Shown here: positions 25,698 to 34,721 of the stretch, in pieces | How positions within the stretch are numbered: the first letter of the stretch is position 1 | Layout: each line of letters starts with the position of its first letter | Source: an uncultured Bryobacteraceae bacterium | GTDB lineage: Bacteria; Acidobacteriota; Terriglobia; Bryobacterales; Bryobacteraceae | Assembly (NCBI GenBank): GCA_938003835.1 | Contig: CALKXJ010000007.1 | Coordinates: forward strand, 1-64,000 | Length of the DNA: 64,000 nt | Direction: 5' to 3' | The notes under the pieces: generated by a model | Databases searched by the model: none | Seen by the model: only the letters and a program-made list of their open reading frames with translations | What the model was told of the DNA's origin: nothing | Made by a program: the position numbers and the translations under genes

Positions 25698-27529
25698 AGG
25701 TCGTACTCGTCGCTCTGCTTGTCTCGGCGCCGTTGCCCGGCGCGGTCACGCTTTGGGCTGTCTCTGACGGCGTCCGCGTCGATCCGGTGACCGGCAAGTT
25801 GATCGAAGCCCGGCCCGACATCCACAAGGATTACCCGGCGGGCGATTACCGCCGCTCGAACCTCGTCTGGGACGGCGCGAGCCGGACCGTCTCGCTCAAA
25901 GCCGCGCGGAACGAGTTCGTCGCCTTCCAGCTCATCGTGGAAAGCGACGAGCCGGTATCCGAGGTCGACATCGAACCCATCGAACTCAGTCACGCCTCCG
26001 GAACCGTTCTCTCCGGGCGCAATGTCCAGATCTTCAAGCAGTGGTACGTCCAGGTCAGGCGTCCCTCCACCGGTTATGAAAAGACGTCGCTCGGGCCGGC
26101 CTGGTATCCGGACGCGCTGCTCCCCTATCGGCCGGCGCGGCTCAACACCGGCTTTCCCTTTTCGATTCCTGACCTTTACAACAACATCCCCGGCCAGCGA
26201 AATCACGCCCTCTGGATTGACGTCTACGTACCCTACGAGCGCACGAGCGCTCCGCCGGGCCGTTACAGCGGCACGGCCCGCGTGCGTGCCGGGGGCGCCG
26301 TTCCAAGCGTTCGGATCAACCTCGACGTCTGGGATTTCGCTTTGCCCCACGAGAACCACCTCCAGGGCGACATCTGGAACGGCTCGATGCGCCAGATGCA
26401 CCCGGACGAGGAGCTGCGTTATTACCAGCTTGCGAAACAGCACCGGTTCCTGCCGCTCATCTACGCCTACCGCCCACGGCTGAAGGTCTCGGGTACTCAG
26501 GTCGAGCTCGACTGGAGCGACTACGACCGGCGCGTGGCGCGCTACCTCGACGGCTCCGCCTTCACCGACAGGTACGGCTACTGGGGCCCCGGCTACGGCG
26601 TCCCGGTCTCCCACTGGATGCTGCCGTTCGATATCGAAAAAGGCGAATCGAAAAGCGGCGCCTGGCCCATCCCGCTGCCCGCCGCGGGCCGCACGCCCGA
26701 CTACGAGGCGGTGTGGCGGGAAACGGCCCGCCAGGTGCGCGAGCATCTCGACAGCCGGCCGGAATGGCGCCGAGTGATGAAAGTGGCCTTCCTGAACGGC
26801 CTCGATGAGTCCTACTACGAAGAGGCCTATGAGAAGATGCTCTACTACGGACGGCTCCTGCACGAGGCCATGGGCCGCGGCTGGTTCAAGTACCGCGTCG
26901 ACGGCGGTTACTCGCGCGAGGCGATGGAGAAGCTGGCCGCCGAGGTCGACCTCTGGGTTTGCCACACGGTGGCCTTTGATATCGATACCGTCGAACACTT
27001 CCGCCGCCGCGGCGTCGAGGCCTGGTTCTACGGGCCCATGATCTACGAGCAGCGCAAGAACTCCGGCTGCGGCTCGAACACCTTCCTCGACCTGGATCTG
27101 CTGGTGAACCGCGCCATCGGCTGGGTGGGCTGGAAGTACCGCTCCGGCTGGGTCCAGTGGGAGTTCGACTGGAACGCCTTCGCCGCTTGGTACGAGGCGG
27201 AAAACTTCAAGGAGCCGAAGAGGATCTACAACGGCTCCGGCCAGCTCATCTATCGCGGCGCGGTGATGGGTTACTCCCAGCCGATTCCGAGCATCCGGCT
27301 CAAGGCGCAGCGCCGCGGTCTTCAGGACTACGAGTACTTCTGGCTGCTCGCCGAGCGCACGGGCAGCAAGGCGGCCACCGACGCCATCGTGAACGAGATC
27401 ATTTACAAGAATCCGTTTGGCAAGGCCGCGATGCTCGACACGGAGATCTGGCGCAACAACCCCGACGAATGGGAGCGCGCCCGCATCGCCGCGGGTGAAC
27501 GGATCGCCTCTACCGGATCATCTCGATGA
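25694..27529 (+). CDS. DUF4091 domain-containing exported protein (GH123-like)
   Basis: 611 aa. A signal peptide 'MKVVLVALLVSAPLPGAV' is followed by a beta-rich N-terminal domain ('VSLKAARNEFVAFQLIVES', about 58-76) and a (beta/alpha)8-like region ending in a DUF4091 C-terminus ('RIYNGSGQLIYRG' ... 'RLKAQRRGLQDYEYFWLLAE'). DUF4091 proteins are related to glycoside hydrolase family 123. Activity here is unproven. ATGA overlap with the upstream isomerase gene indicates one operon for periplasmic sugar breakdown. The 3' end overlaps the convergent esterase by 20 bp. Confidence 0.88.
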   Translation: MKVVLVALLVSAPLPGAVTLWAVSDGVRVDPVTGKLIEARPDIHKDYPAGDYRRSNLVWDGASRTVSLKAARNEFVAFQLIVESDEPVSEVDIEPIELSHASGTVLSGRNVQIFKQWYVQVRRPSTGYEKTSLGPAWYPDALLPYRPARLNTGFPFSIPDLYNNIPGQRNHALWIDVYVPYERTSAPPGRYSGTARVRAGGAVPSVRINLDVWDFALPHENHLQGDIWNGSMRQMHPDEELRYYQLAKQHRFLPLIYAYRPRLKVSGTQVELDWSDYDRRVARYLDGSAFTDRYGYWGPGYGVPVSHWMLPFDIEKGESKSGAWPIPLPAAGRTPDYEAVWRETARQVREHLDSRPEWRRVMKVAFLNGLDESYYEEAYEKMLYYGRLLHEAMGRGWFKYRVDGGYSREAMEKLAAEVDLWVCHTVAFDIDTVEHFRRRGVEAWFYGPMIYEQRKNSGCGSNTFLDLDLLVNRAIGWVGWKYRSGWVQWEFDWNAFAAWYEAENFKEPKRIYNGSGQLIYRGAVMGYSQPIPSIRLKAQRRGLQDYEYFWLLAERTGSKAATDAIVNEIIYKNPFGKAAMLDTEIWRNNPDEWERARIAAGERIASTGSSR

Positions 27530-29624
27530 AAGCGCGCGCCGCCGGCTCCGCGGCCGAGCGCCGCACGATGCGAACCTGCTTTGCCGCCTGCCAGGCCGCC
27601 TCCACGGCAGGCCTGGTCAGCGGCCTGCCCATCGGATCCGCGGCGTCGATGACCCAGACCGGACGCGGCGCCAGCGAGGCCGCCAGCTCGGGCAAGTCGT
27701 AATAGCGCAGGACACCCCGAATGACGTTCTCGAAGACCTGCTGGTGCACCTGCGCTTCCACCACCGCCCGCCAGGAGACCAGCATCCCGTCGAGCGCCAC
27801 CCGGTTGAGCCGCGCCTCCAAAGCAGCGGCATGAAGCACCGGCACCGCGGCGGCGCCCCGGCCGATGGCATAGATACGGGCCGGATCGACCTCCTCGCGC
27901 GAGGCCAGCCAGCTTGTGGCGTGCAGAACGTCCCGCACGCGCATGCCCACCAGCGGCCGGCCGATCAGCAACGCCGTCATGGCGCTGTCGTAGTCGCCGA
28001 GGAACCGGTTCCACTCGCCACCCTTGGTCGCCTCCGTCGAGCGCGTCTCTCCCATCCCGCGCAGATCGAGCGACAGCACGGCCGCACCGGCGCGGACCAG
28101 CTCGGTCGCTTCGGTGTCGGCGGCAGATTTGCCGCGCCCGTCCGCCAGGACGATTGCGGGGCGCCTGCCGCCCCCGGCCGGGACGTAGTACAGCGCCGGA
28201 ACCACGATGTCCGGATCGGTCTCAAAGACCCATTTTTCGATCCTGTGACCCTCGCGCTCGATGACGCCGTACGGCCAAGCGACAGGCTGCACGCGCGTAT
28301 CCTCCAAGCCGATCACGCGCCGCATCTCCTCTTTGGAGAAGGCCGGCCGCAACCGCACCGCGCGCTCGGCGCGCCGGCGGTTCATGCTGTAGACGGTCTC
28401 CCCGCCCAGGGCGGTGACCACCTGCCCGGTCGAAGTACAGTTCAGTTCCTCGCGGCTGAGCGGCTCGATCTCCGGCTCCGGTTCGTTGTCTTCCACACCC
28501 TTCAGCCAGCGGCCGAACCACCGGTAGGCTGCCATGCGCCGCGGTTTCGAAAAGCCGTGACCATCGTCAGCCTCCGTCATGTCCACCTTCTCGCCCGCAC
28601 CCACCAGACCATAGATCTGCCTGGCTTCCTCGAAACTCTGGCGGGTTCCCGTGATCGAGAAAAAGTCCCGGATCGCCGCCAGCATCAGATAGGGCTTCGG
28701 TGCAAAGGCGATCACGAAGTCGGCATGGTCGAGCCCGTCGGCAAGCCAGGGAGGAAGGCACTGCTCGGCATCCTGCGGGCCGATCGTCTCGAGCAACTTC
28801 CGCCACGAAGTCAGATAGCAGGAGGGCGCGGCCACCTTCAGGCGGTCATCGAGCGCCGCCAGATACGCCGTATGGGTCCCGCCGCCGGAGTTGCCCGAAA
28901 CGGCGATGCGGCTGGCGTCCACCTCCGGGCGTGACGCCAGGTAGTCGAGCGCCCGGATGCCGTCCCAGATCGTGTAGCGCGCCAGATTGTCGCCCGCCAG
29001 CAGACACTGGATGCCCAGAATCGTATGCTCCATCGTCGAGCCGCCCAGGCGCTGCTCGCCAAAGGCGGCGTCCCACAACTGCACGCGCTCGCCCTGCCCC
29101 AGCGGATCCCAGGTCAGGCCGACATAGCCTTTGCTGGCCAGCGTGCCGAGCATCTGCTGCCAGACGGGATACGCCTTGCCGCCGGGCTCATGGCCGAGCG
29201 GGTACAACACGGCCGGGTACGGCGGCTTGCCCTGCTTGGGCAGGTAGAGGTTCCCGGTGACGAAAAAGCCCGGTTGGCTCTGGAAGATGATCTTCTCGAT
29301 CCGGTAGTCCGGCCGCTCGATCGTGCCCACGACGCGCGCATTCAACGGCGTGCGCTCCGGCAGCTCGCCGAGCGTCGCCAGGAAGCGCTCCCGTATGTAC
29401 GCCTTCCGCGCTTCGACGTCGGAGACGCTGCGTAAGGCGCCCACAGTGCGCCGCCGCGCTTCGAGCAGTTCGACCGCCCGTGCATTCACGTGACGGCCCA
29501 GCATGGAGCGAACCAGCCGATATTCGGTGAGGCCTGTGAGGAAATCGAGCGGCGAAGCCTGCTGCGCATCCACGCGCCCCGGCAGGCAGGCCAGGAGCAC
29601 GACCAAAGGTATCCGGTGTCTCAT
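27510..29624 (-). CDS. Exported tandem alpha/beta-hydrolase, acetyl-xylan esterase-like
   Basis: 704 aa with signal peptide 'MRHRIPLVVLLACLPGRVDA'. Module 1 (about 100-390) is a complete alpha/beta-hydrolase with nucleophile Ser246 in 'AVSGNSGGGTHTAYL' and a 'DDGHGFSKPRR' His near its end. Module 2 (about 440-700) has the same fold ('RRPAIVLADGRG', 'VLSLDLRGMGET'). At its nucleophile elbow it reads 'YAIGRGAAAVP', with Gly in place of Ser, so it is probably non-catalytic. Likely removes acetyl or other ester groups from polysaccharides. TATCCT ends 7 nt before the ATG without a Shine-Dalgarno. Confidence 0.85.
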   Translation of the reverse strand: MRHRIPLVVLLACLPGRVDAQQASPLDFLTGLTEYRLVRSMLGRHVNARAVELLEARRRTVGALRSVSDVEARKAYIRERFLATLGELPERTPLNARVVGTIERPDYRIEKIIFQSQPGFFVTGNLYLPKQGKPPYPAVLYPLGHEPGGKAYPVWQQMLGTLASKGYVGLTWDPLGQGERVQLWDAAFGEQRLGGSTMEHTILGIQCLLAGDNLARYTIWDGIRALDYLASRPEVDASRIAVSGNSGGGTHTAYLAALDDRLKVAAPSCYLTSWRKLLETIGPQDAEQCLPPWLADGLDHADFVIAFAPKPYLMLAAIRDFFSITGTRQSFEEARQIYGLVGAGEKVDMTEADDGHGFSKPRRMAAYRWFGRWLKGVEDNEPEPEIEPLSREELNCTSTGQVVTALGGETVYSMNRRRAERAVRLRPAFSKEEMRRVIGLEDTRVQPVAWPYGVIEREGHRIEKWVFETDPDIVVPALYYVPAGGGRRPAIVLADGRGKSAADTEATELVRAGAAVLSLDLRGMGETRSTEATKGGEWNRFLGDYDSAMTALLIGRPLVGMRVRDVLHATSWLASREEVDPARIYAIGRGAAAVPVLHAAALEARLNRVALDGMLVSWRAVVEAQVHQQVFENVIRGVLRYYDLPELAASLAPRPVWVIDAADPMGRPLTRPAVEAAWQAAKQVRIVRRSAAEPAARAFIEMIR

Positions 29625-29631
29625 CGCGGAC

Positions 29632-29637
29632 AGGATA
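29632..29637 (-). promoter_or_regulatory. Possible -10 of the esterase gene, leaderless spacing
   Basis: On minus the hexamer TATCCT is followed by 7 nt and then the esterase ATG (29624). No Shine-Dalgarno lies in between, which fits a transcript starting at the start codon. No clear -35. Confidence 0.35.
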
Positions 29638-29653
29638 CCGCGCCGGCCCGGGG

Positions 29654-30148
29654 TCAGGCGTTGCTGCGAGCCAGTGCGAGCGAGGGCGTCAGGTACCAGC
29701 GCAGCACGCCTTGCGGCTGCCGCGAGGGCGCATCGACGTCGATCCGCAGCAGGGAGCCCTTCTTGAGATCGATCTGCACGGACGGCGAGCCGAGCAACAC
29801 TGCGGCCAGGTGGCTGAGCTGCGGCTCGTGGCCGCTCACCAGCACCTGGCCCTTGTCCTCGTGCTCCCGGATCTCCTCCCAGACGTCCAGCGGCGAACGC
29901 TCCGGCAGCAAGGCGTCAGTCCGCAGGATCTCGCCGCGATAGCCCAGCACCTCCGCCGCCAGCTCCGCCGTCTCGACGGCGCGCCGCAAGGGACTGGTCA
30001 GGATCACGTCCGGCTCCACACCCGCTTCGGCGGCGATCCGCAGCACCGCCCGCAGCTTCTTCTTCCCCTCGGGCACCAGGGCGCGTTCAGCGTCCTCGAT
30101 CCCGCCGCGGGATTCTGCGATTCCATGACGGAGAATGTAGATCTCCAT
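29654..30148 (-). CDS. sixA: Phosphohistidine phosphatase SixA
   Basis: 164 aa, the usual SixA size. Histidine-phosphatase fold: catalytic 'YILRHGIAES' (RHG at residues 7-9), 'LTSPLRRAVETAEL' (second Arg) and 'VLVSGHEPQLSHLA' with the second catalytic His. It removes phosphate from phosphohistidine, known in phosphorelay or PTS regulation. It diverges from the O-antigen ligase-like gene with 47 bp between starts; that spacer contains TATTCT (30174-30179) and CATACT (30182-30187). Confidence 0.9.
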   Translation of the reverse strand: MEIYILRHGIAESRGGIEDAERALVPEGKKKLRAVLRIAAEAGVEPDVILTSPLRRAVETAELAAEVLGYRGEILRTDALLPERSPLDVWEEIREHEDKGQVLVSGHEPQLSHLAAVLLGSPSVQIDLKKGSLLRIDVDAPSRQPQGVLRWYLTPSLALARSNA

Positions 30149-30195
30149 GGCCGTGTCGGCTTCTGTGAAAGCTTATTCTGTCATACTGAAGTACT

Positions 30196-31428
30196 TTGAC
30201 TGCGCAAAGCCTTCTCCGGCAAGCCGCCCTGTATTTGACCTTCGGCGCCGCCGTCTCGGTGCTTTTCTCGATCGCCGTCTCGCAGAGCTTGATGGCGCTG
30301 GCGCTGGCGGCGCTGCTCGCCTCCGGCGAAAAGCTGCGCTTGCCCCCAATCAAGCTTCCACTCGGACTGTTCCTGGCGCTCACCGTCGTCTCGCTGGCGC
30401 TTTCCGAGCAGCCCTCCGCCGGGCGACCCCAGCTCCGGAAATTCTTCGTCTTTGTGATTCTCCTGCTCGTGTTCAGCCTGCTGCGCGAACCCGTTCTGCT
30501 GCGCCGTCTGGTGATCGCCTGGGCCGTGCTGGCCGCTCTGTCGGCCGCCGCCGGCGCAGCGCAGTTCGTCGCCAAATACCGGCAAGCAGCGGCGCTTGGA
30601 GCCGATTTCTACGAATACTACGTCGCCGAGCGGATCACCGGCTTCATGAGCCACTGGATGACTTTCGGCGGGCAGATGATGCTCGTGCTGCTCGTCGTCG
30701 CCGCCTACGCGCTGTTCGGATCCCCGTCGCGCCGGGCAGCGGGACTGGCGCTCGCCTGTTGCACCATCATTTTCGCCTCGATCGTGCTCGGCTTCACCCG
30801 GGGCATCTGGCTCGCCACCGGCGTCGCGGGACTGTATCTCATCTGGCACTGGCGCCGCTGGGCCGTCCTGCTGGCGCCCGTTCTGGCCGCCGCCGTCCTC
30901 ATCGCCGGCCCCGCCGCCCTGCGCGACCGCGTCGCCAGCGCCCTGCGCCCGCGCGGCGAAATCGATTCCAACCAGCACCGCGTCGTCTCCTGGCGCACCG
31001 GCTGGCGAATGATTCGCGCCCACCCCTGGTTCGGCCTTGGCCCGGAGCACGTCAAACTCCAGTTCGAGCGCTTCGTCCCGGAGGACGTGCCGCGCCCCCT
31101 GCCGAAAGGCTGGTACGGCCACCTCCACAACATCTACCTGCACTACGCAGCCGAGCGGGGCGTACCGGCCCTCCTCGCCTTGCTCTGGCTGCTCGGCAAG
31201 ATGTTCCTCGATTTCACCCGGGCCGCGCGGCGCGCCCCGCCGGCGCTTCAGGTCTTCCTCCGGGGAGGGGCAGCAGCCGTACTGGCCATCCTCGTCGAGG
31301 GCGTCTTCGAGCTCAATCTGGGCGATACGGAGGTGCTCACTCTCTTTCTGGCAATTGCCGCCGCCGGTTACGTGGCGGTGGACGCGGCCCTCACACGCTT
31401 ACCACCGGACACGGCGACTGCCGGATGA
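30196..31428 (+). CDS. O-antigen ligase family membrane protein
   Basis: 410 aa with about ten hydrophobic segments throughout. 'LVSLALSEQPSAGRPQ' near residue 70 and, in the C-terminal half, 'HRVVSWRTGWRMIRAHPWFGLGPEH' (Wzy_C-type loop) followed by 'GHLHNIYLHYAAERG' match O-antigen ligase/polymerase proteins; the His in HNxYL is characteristic. It probably joins or polymerises glycans in the inner membrane. The start used is TTG at 30196, 8 nt after CATACT; no in-frame ATG fits. The 3' end overlaps the convergent universal stress gene by 38 bp. Confidence 0.85.
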   Translation: MTAQSLLRQAALYLTFGAAVSVLFSIAVSQSLMALALAALLASGEKLRLPPIKLPLGLFLALTVVSLALSEQPSAGRPQLRKFFVFVILLLVFSLLREPVLLRRLVIAWAVLAALSAAAGAAQFVAKYRQAAALGADFYEYYVAERITGFMSHWMTFGGQMMLVLLVVAAYALFGSPSRRAAGLALACCTIIFASIVLGFTRGIWLATGVAGLYLIWHWRRWAVLLAPVLAAAVLIAGPAALRDRVASALRPRGEIDSNQHRVVSWRTGWRMIRAHPWFGLGPEHVKLQFERFVPEDVPRPLPKGWYGHLHNIYLHYAAERGVPALLALLWLLGKMFLDFTRAARRAPPALQVFLRGGAAAVLAILVEGVFELNLGDTEVLTLFLAIAAAGYVAVDAALTRLPPDTATAG

Positions 31429-32263
31429 TGGAGTAGGCGTTCGTCCGCAGCCGGCCGAAAACGCCCGCCGCCGACCCCCGGCCGATCACCAGCACGTCCG
31501 CGCCAACCTGTTGCGCCAGGCTGGAGACGGTCCGGGGCGGATCGCCGCTCTCGATGATGATTTCCGGCTGCGCCGGGACCTTCTCGAGCAGCTTCTTGAT
31601 CTCCGCCATGGCCTCCGCGGCCAGGTGTTCCCGCCAGTCCGGATCGAAGTACTCGCCTGCCCGCCCCTCGATCGACAGCGTCACATGGCACAGGATCAAA
31701 CGCGCCCCGACGGCGGAGGCGAAGCCGGCCGCCCAGGCGAGCGCCTTCTCGCTCTGAGGCCCCAGATCGACCGCCGCCAGCACGGTCCGGAAATCGATCT
31801 GCTCCAGCTCGGGCGCCTCTTCCAGATGCACACCTGTCCAGACGGGACAGTCGGCATCATGCAGGACCTTGGCGGTCACCGAACCCAAAATGAACCGCCG
31901 GAAAGGCCCGTAGCCGTGGGTGGGCACCACGATCAGGTCCACCTTCTCGTTGTGCGCGTACTCGACGATGCGCCGCGCCGGATCTCCTTCGAGCAGCACG
32001 CGCTCCGCCTCCAGGCGCGGCAGCTCCTCACGAGCAAACGCGTCCAGCTCCGCCTTGACTTGAGCGGTGCGGGCCTCGAACAGCTCCGTCAAGACGCTCC
32101 CGCCCACCTCCATCGAACTGAACTCGTAATGCGGCGGCGGCAGCACGTGCAAGAAAATGACCTGGGCGCCGAACCGCTCCGCAAGCGCCTCGGCGTAACG
32201 AGCCGCCCCGAGCGAGCGCTGCGAAAAATCCACCGGAGTGAGGATCCGTTTCATGGCGAACAT
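31391..32263 (-). CDS. Universal stress protein, two UspA domains
   Basis: 290 aa. Two tandem Usp domains: residues 4-145 ('KRILTPVDFSQRS' ... 'VVPTHGYGPFRRFILGSVTAKVL') and about 155-290 ('TVLAAVDLGPQSEKAL' ... 'VIGRGSAAGVFGRLRTNAYSII'). Domain 1 keeps the ATP-binding pattern GxxG(x)9GS; domain 2 has a weaker version. Likely an ATP-binding stress protein. A strong GGAGGGAGG site sits 8 nt before the ATG at 32263. It diverges from the first PIG-L gene (85 bp spacer). Confidence 0.92.
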   Translation of the reverse strand: MFAMKRILTPVDFSQRSLGAARYAEALAERFGAQVIFLHVLPPPHYEFSSMEVGGSVLTELFEARTAQVKAELDAFAREELPRLEAERVLLEGDPARRIVEYAHNEKVDLIVVPTHGYGPFRRFILGSVTAKVLHDADCPVWTGVHLEEAPELEQIDFRTVLAAVDLGPQSEKALAWAAGFASAVGARLILCHVTLSIEGRAGEYFDPDWREHLAAEAMAEIKKLLEKVPAQPEIIIESGDPPRTVSSLAQQVGADVLVIGRGSAAGVFGRLRTNAYSIIRQSPCPVVSV

Positions 32264-32304
32264 GTGAGCTGCCTCCCTCCTCTCATTCCATCACAACCGC
32301 CCGG

Positions 32305-32310
32305 TATACT
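32305..32310 (+). promoter_or_regulatory. Possible -10 of the PIG-L gene pair
   Basis: TATACT lies about 39 nt before the first PIG-L ATG. It overlaps a GTATAC palindrome, so a minus-strand -10 (TATACC) for the universal stress gene occupies nearly the same bases. No convincing -35. Confidence 0.35.
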
Positions 32311-32348
32311 TATTCCGCTTGAAATTAGCACCAGGAGGAATCCTTCCC

Positions 32349-33407
32349 ATGCAACGACGTGACTTTCTGGCCGGCGCCGTCACCGCCGGCGCTCTTCCGG
32401 GACCGGCAGCACCGCCCGGCCAGGCGCCTGCTTCCCGGCCCGGCTCGGCGCTGCCCCGCGGCGTAACGGCGACCGCTTACGCCAACCGCCGCTCTGAATT
32501 CAGCCCGTTCACCACGCCCGACTACTACACTTGGGCCGACGACCTCGTCATCGAGCGAAACCGGCCCGGCAAGCCTCATCAGAGCAAGGTGCTCGCCGCC
32601 ATCCAGGCTCACTCCGACGACATCCCCCTCTACGCCGCAGGCACCGTCGCCAAACTCATTGACGAAGGCTACACCGGTTATCTCATCCGCATCTCCAACG
32701 ACGAGGCCGCGGGCAAGAGCGTGGGCCACGGCGTCGTGCAAAACGAAATCGACAATAACGCGGTGGCCAGGGCGCTCGGATGCAAGAAGGCCTTCTCGTT
32801 CTATTACCGAAACCACCGCATGGATGATTGCGCCGAGGCGGAGATCCGCGCCCGCCTGATCTTCCTGTTCCGGCTCCTGAGGGTCGACACGATCGTCGCC
32901 ATGGACCCCTACAACCACTACGAGGAGAACCCCGACCATCTGGTGGCCTCGCGCGCCGCCGAGGGCGCCTGCTGGATGGCCGCCGGCCGCCACGACTATC
33001 CGGAGCATTTCCGCGCGGGCCTGAAGCCCGTTGCCGTGCGGGAGAAGTACTACCATGCCCGCTCGCCCCAGGGCCACAACCTGGTCAACCGCATCGTTGA
33101 CATCAGCTCCTATATCGACGCCAAGGTCCGCTCCAACGTCGCCAACCGCGGCAAGGGACCGGCCGGCGCGCACGGCTCGCGCCTGCGTCAGGAGCTCGAA
33201 CAACAGGGCAAGAGGCTGCCGCTGCTCGGCTCCACCGACGAGGAGGCCGATTTCAACTACGTCAAGCACTTCCTCATGGAGGATTTCCGCCTGCTCGGAG
33301 AACGCTTTGGCTTAGGTTACGCCGAGGCCTTCCGCTACATCGGCCCGGAGGCCAACTACACGGAAAACATCCGCCGCTATGCGGAAAAACACGCCGTGGC
33401 GCTCTGA
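32349..33407 (+). CDS. PIG-L family deacetylase, exported
   Basis: 352 aa. Tat-like signal 'MQRRDFLAGAVTAGALPG' and a Pro/Ala-rich linker precede a LmbE/PIG-L domain. The metal motif is 'AIQAHSDDIPLYAAG', with AHSDD in place of the usual AHPDD and no Glu after it; 'ENPDHLVASRAAEGA' supplies a second His. Members remove acetyl groups from N-acetylglucosamine-type sugars using zinc. AGGAGG about 8 nt before ATG 32349 sets the start. A close paralogue without signal peptide follows 16 bp later. Confidence 0.88.
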   Translation: MQRRDFLAGAVTAGALPGPAAPPGQAPASRPGSALPRGVTATAYANRRSEFSPFTTPDYYTWADDLVIERNRPGKPHQSKVLAAIQAHSDDIPLYAAGTVAKLIDEGYTGYLIRISNDEAAGKSVGHGVVQNEIDNNAVARALGCKKAFSFYYRNHRMDDCAEAEIRARLIFLFRLLRVDTIVAMDPYNHYEENPDHLVASRAAEGACWMAAGRHDYPEHFRAGLKPVAVREKYYHARSPQGHNLVNRIVDISSYIDAKVRSNVANRGKGPAGAHGSRLRQELEQQGKRLPLLGSTDEEADFNYVKHFLMEDFRLLGERFGLGYAEAFRYIGPEANYTENIRRYAEKHAVAL

Positions 33408-33423
33408 GGCAAGGAGGATCGAA

Positions 33424-34344
33424 ATGCACAACCAATTGCTCGAAAAACTCGGTATCGCTCCCTTTCAGCGAGCCGATCTGGGCGAGATTCAGGTGATCCG
33501 GGACGCGCCCGGCCGCCCGCACGAGGGCAAAGTCTTCGCCGCCGTCCACGCCCACCTGGACGACGTGCCTTACTACGCCGCAGGCCTCTGCGCCAAGCTC
33601 ATCAGCGAGGGTTACACCGGCTACATCATCCGCACCAGCAACGACGAGAAGCGCGGCGGCGGCACCCCGGCCGAGAACATCCTGCGCAACGAACAGGAAC
33701 ATTACCGCATGGCCGCCGCCCTCGGCTTCAAGGAAGTGTTTGACTTCTACTACCAGAATCACGAAATGGACGCCATCTCCTCGCTCGACATTCGCGGCCG
33801 GCTGATCCTGCTCTTCCGCCTGCTGAAGGTCGACACGGTGATCTCCTTCAACCCCTGGGGCCACGGCGAGGAGAACCCGGACCATTGGGTAACGGGCCGC
33901 GCCGTCGAGGAGGCCTGCTGGATGTGCGGCGTCGAAACCGATTTCCCTGAACACCTCGAAGCGGGCATCCAGCCTTACCCGGTGCGCGAAAAGTATTACT
34001 TCTACGGCCGGCCCGGCCAGCCCTATAACCGCGTGGTCGACATCAGCTCTCACATCGAGAAGAAGATCGACGCCATTGTCGAGTGCCGTGCCCAGGGCGG
34101 CGGCAACTTGGGCTCGCAGCTCCGCGCCCGCCTGGCTCGCGAGGGCAAGCGGCTTCCGCTGCTCGGCGATGATGACCGCACCGCTGACCGCGCCTTTGTG
34201 CGCGAGTTCCTCCTCGACGACGACCGCGAATTCGGCCGCCCTTACGGCCTGGCCTGCGCCGAACGGTTCTACTACATCGACCTGCGCCCCCCGGCGCGCA
34301 CGAAGGTCGACGAGTACGTCGAGAAGTACGCGGTGCCGTTATAG
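33424..34344 (+). CDS. PIG-L family deacetylase, cytoplasmic paralogue
   Basis: 306 aa. Clearly related to the preceding gene along its whole length ('GYTGYIIRTSNDE', 'NHEMDAISSLDIRGRLILLFRLLKVDT', 'EENPDHWVTGRAVEEACWM', each matched upstream). Metal motif 'AVHAHLDDVPYYAAG'. There is no signal sequence, so it should stay in the cytoplasm while its partner is exported. AAGGAGG precedes ATG 33424. The pair could deacetylate the same type of amino sugar in two compartments, which is inference. Confidence 0.88.
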   Translation: MHNQLLEKLGIAPFQRADLGEIQVIRDAPGRPHEGKVFAAVHAHLDDVPYYAAGLCAKLISEGYTGYIIRTSNDEKRGGGTPAENILRNEQEHYRMAAALGFKEVFDFYYQNHEMDAISSLDIRGRLILLFRLLKVDTVISFNPWGHGEENPDHWVTGRAVEEACWMCGVETDFPEHLEAGIQPYPVREKYYFYGRPGQPYNRVVDISSHIEKKIDAIVECRAQGGGNLGSQLRARLAREGKRLPLLGDDDRTADRAFVREFLLDDDREFGRPYGLACAERFYYIDLRPPARTKVDEYVEKYAVPL

Positions 34345-34711
34345 CGCTTTCCGCCGGCGGCCGCCGCCTCGGGCTCTTTCTCCGAACGCAGAATCACGAT
34401 CCCAACAACAGCCAGGGCGATCGAAATGAGCTACAGCCCGGCTCGTTCGGAATCCGTCAGCCGCAACGGATAGCTTGGATTGGTAGCGATCGCGCTCACC
34501 GCGTACACGCCGGCTAGCGCCTCGTTCAGCTCCCAGGCGATCTTGAGTGCCAGATAGAAAAAACCGGGCAGCAGACCCATCGAATGACACTGTGGTAGCC
34601 CGCCGGAATCGAAGGAACCAGTCCGTGCACGAGCGCGACGATGGAGACGAGTGCCGGAATCCAGACACGTTTCTGCCGGCGCCGCCCTATCTTCGCAGCC
34701 GGCATCACCAC
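34345..34711 (-). pseudogene. Broken small membrane protein gene
   Basis: From ATG 34711 the minus strand encodes 'IPALVSIVALVHGLVPSIPA'. Around 34575-34590 the hydrophobic coding sense jumps by one frame to 'MGLLPGFFYLALKIAWELNE' and continues with 'LRLTDSERAGL', a TAG at 34431-34433, then 'LISIALAVVGIVILRSEKEP'. The pieces together look like one three-helix membrane protein of about 120 aa with a frameshift and a nonsense codon. The family is not recognised. It begins 10 bp after the Gfo/Idh stop, so it was once the second gene of that operon. Confidence 0.6.
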
Positions 34712-34721
34712 CTCCGGCCGA

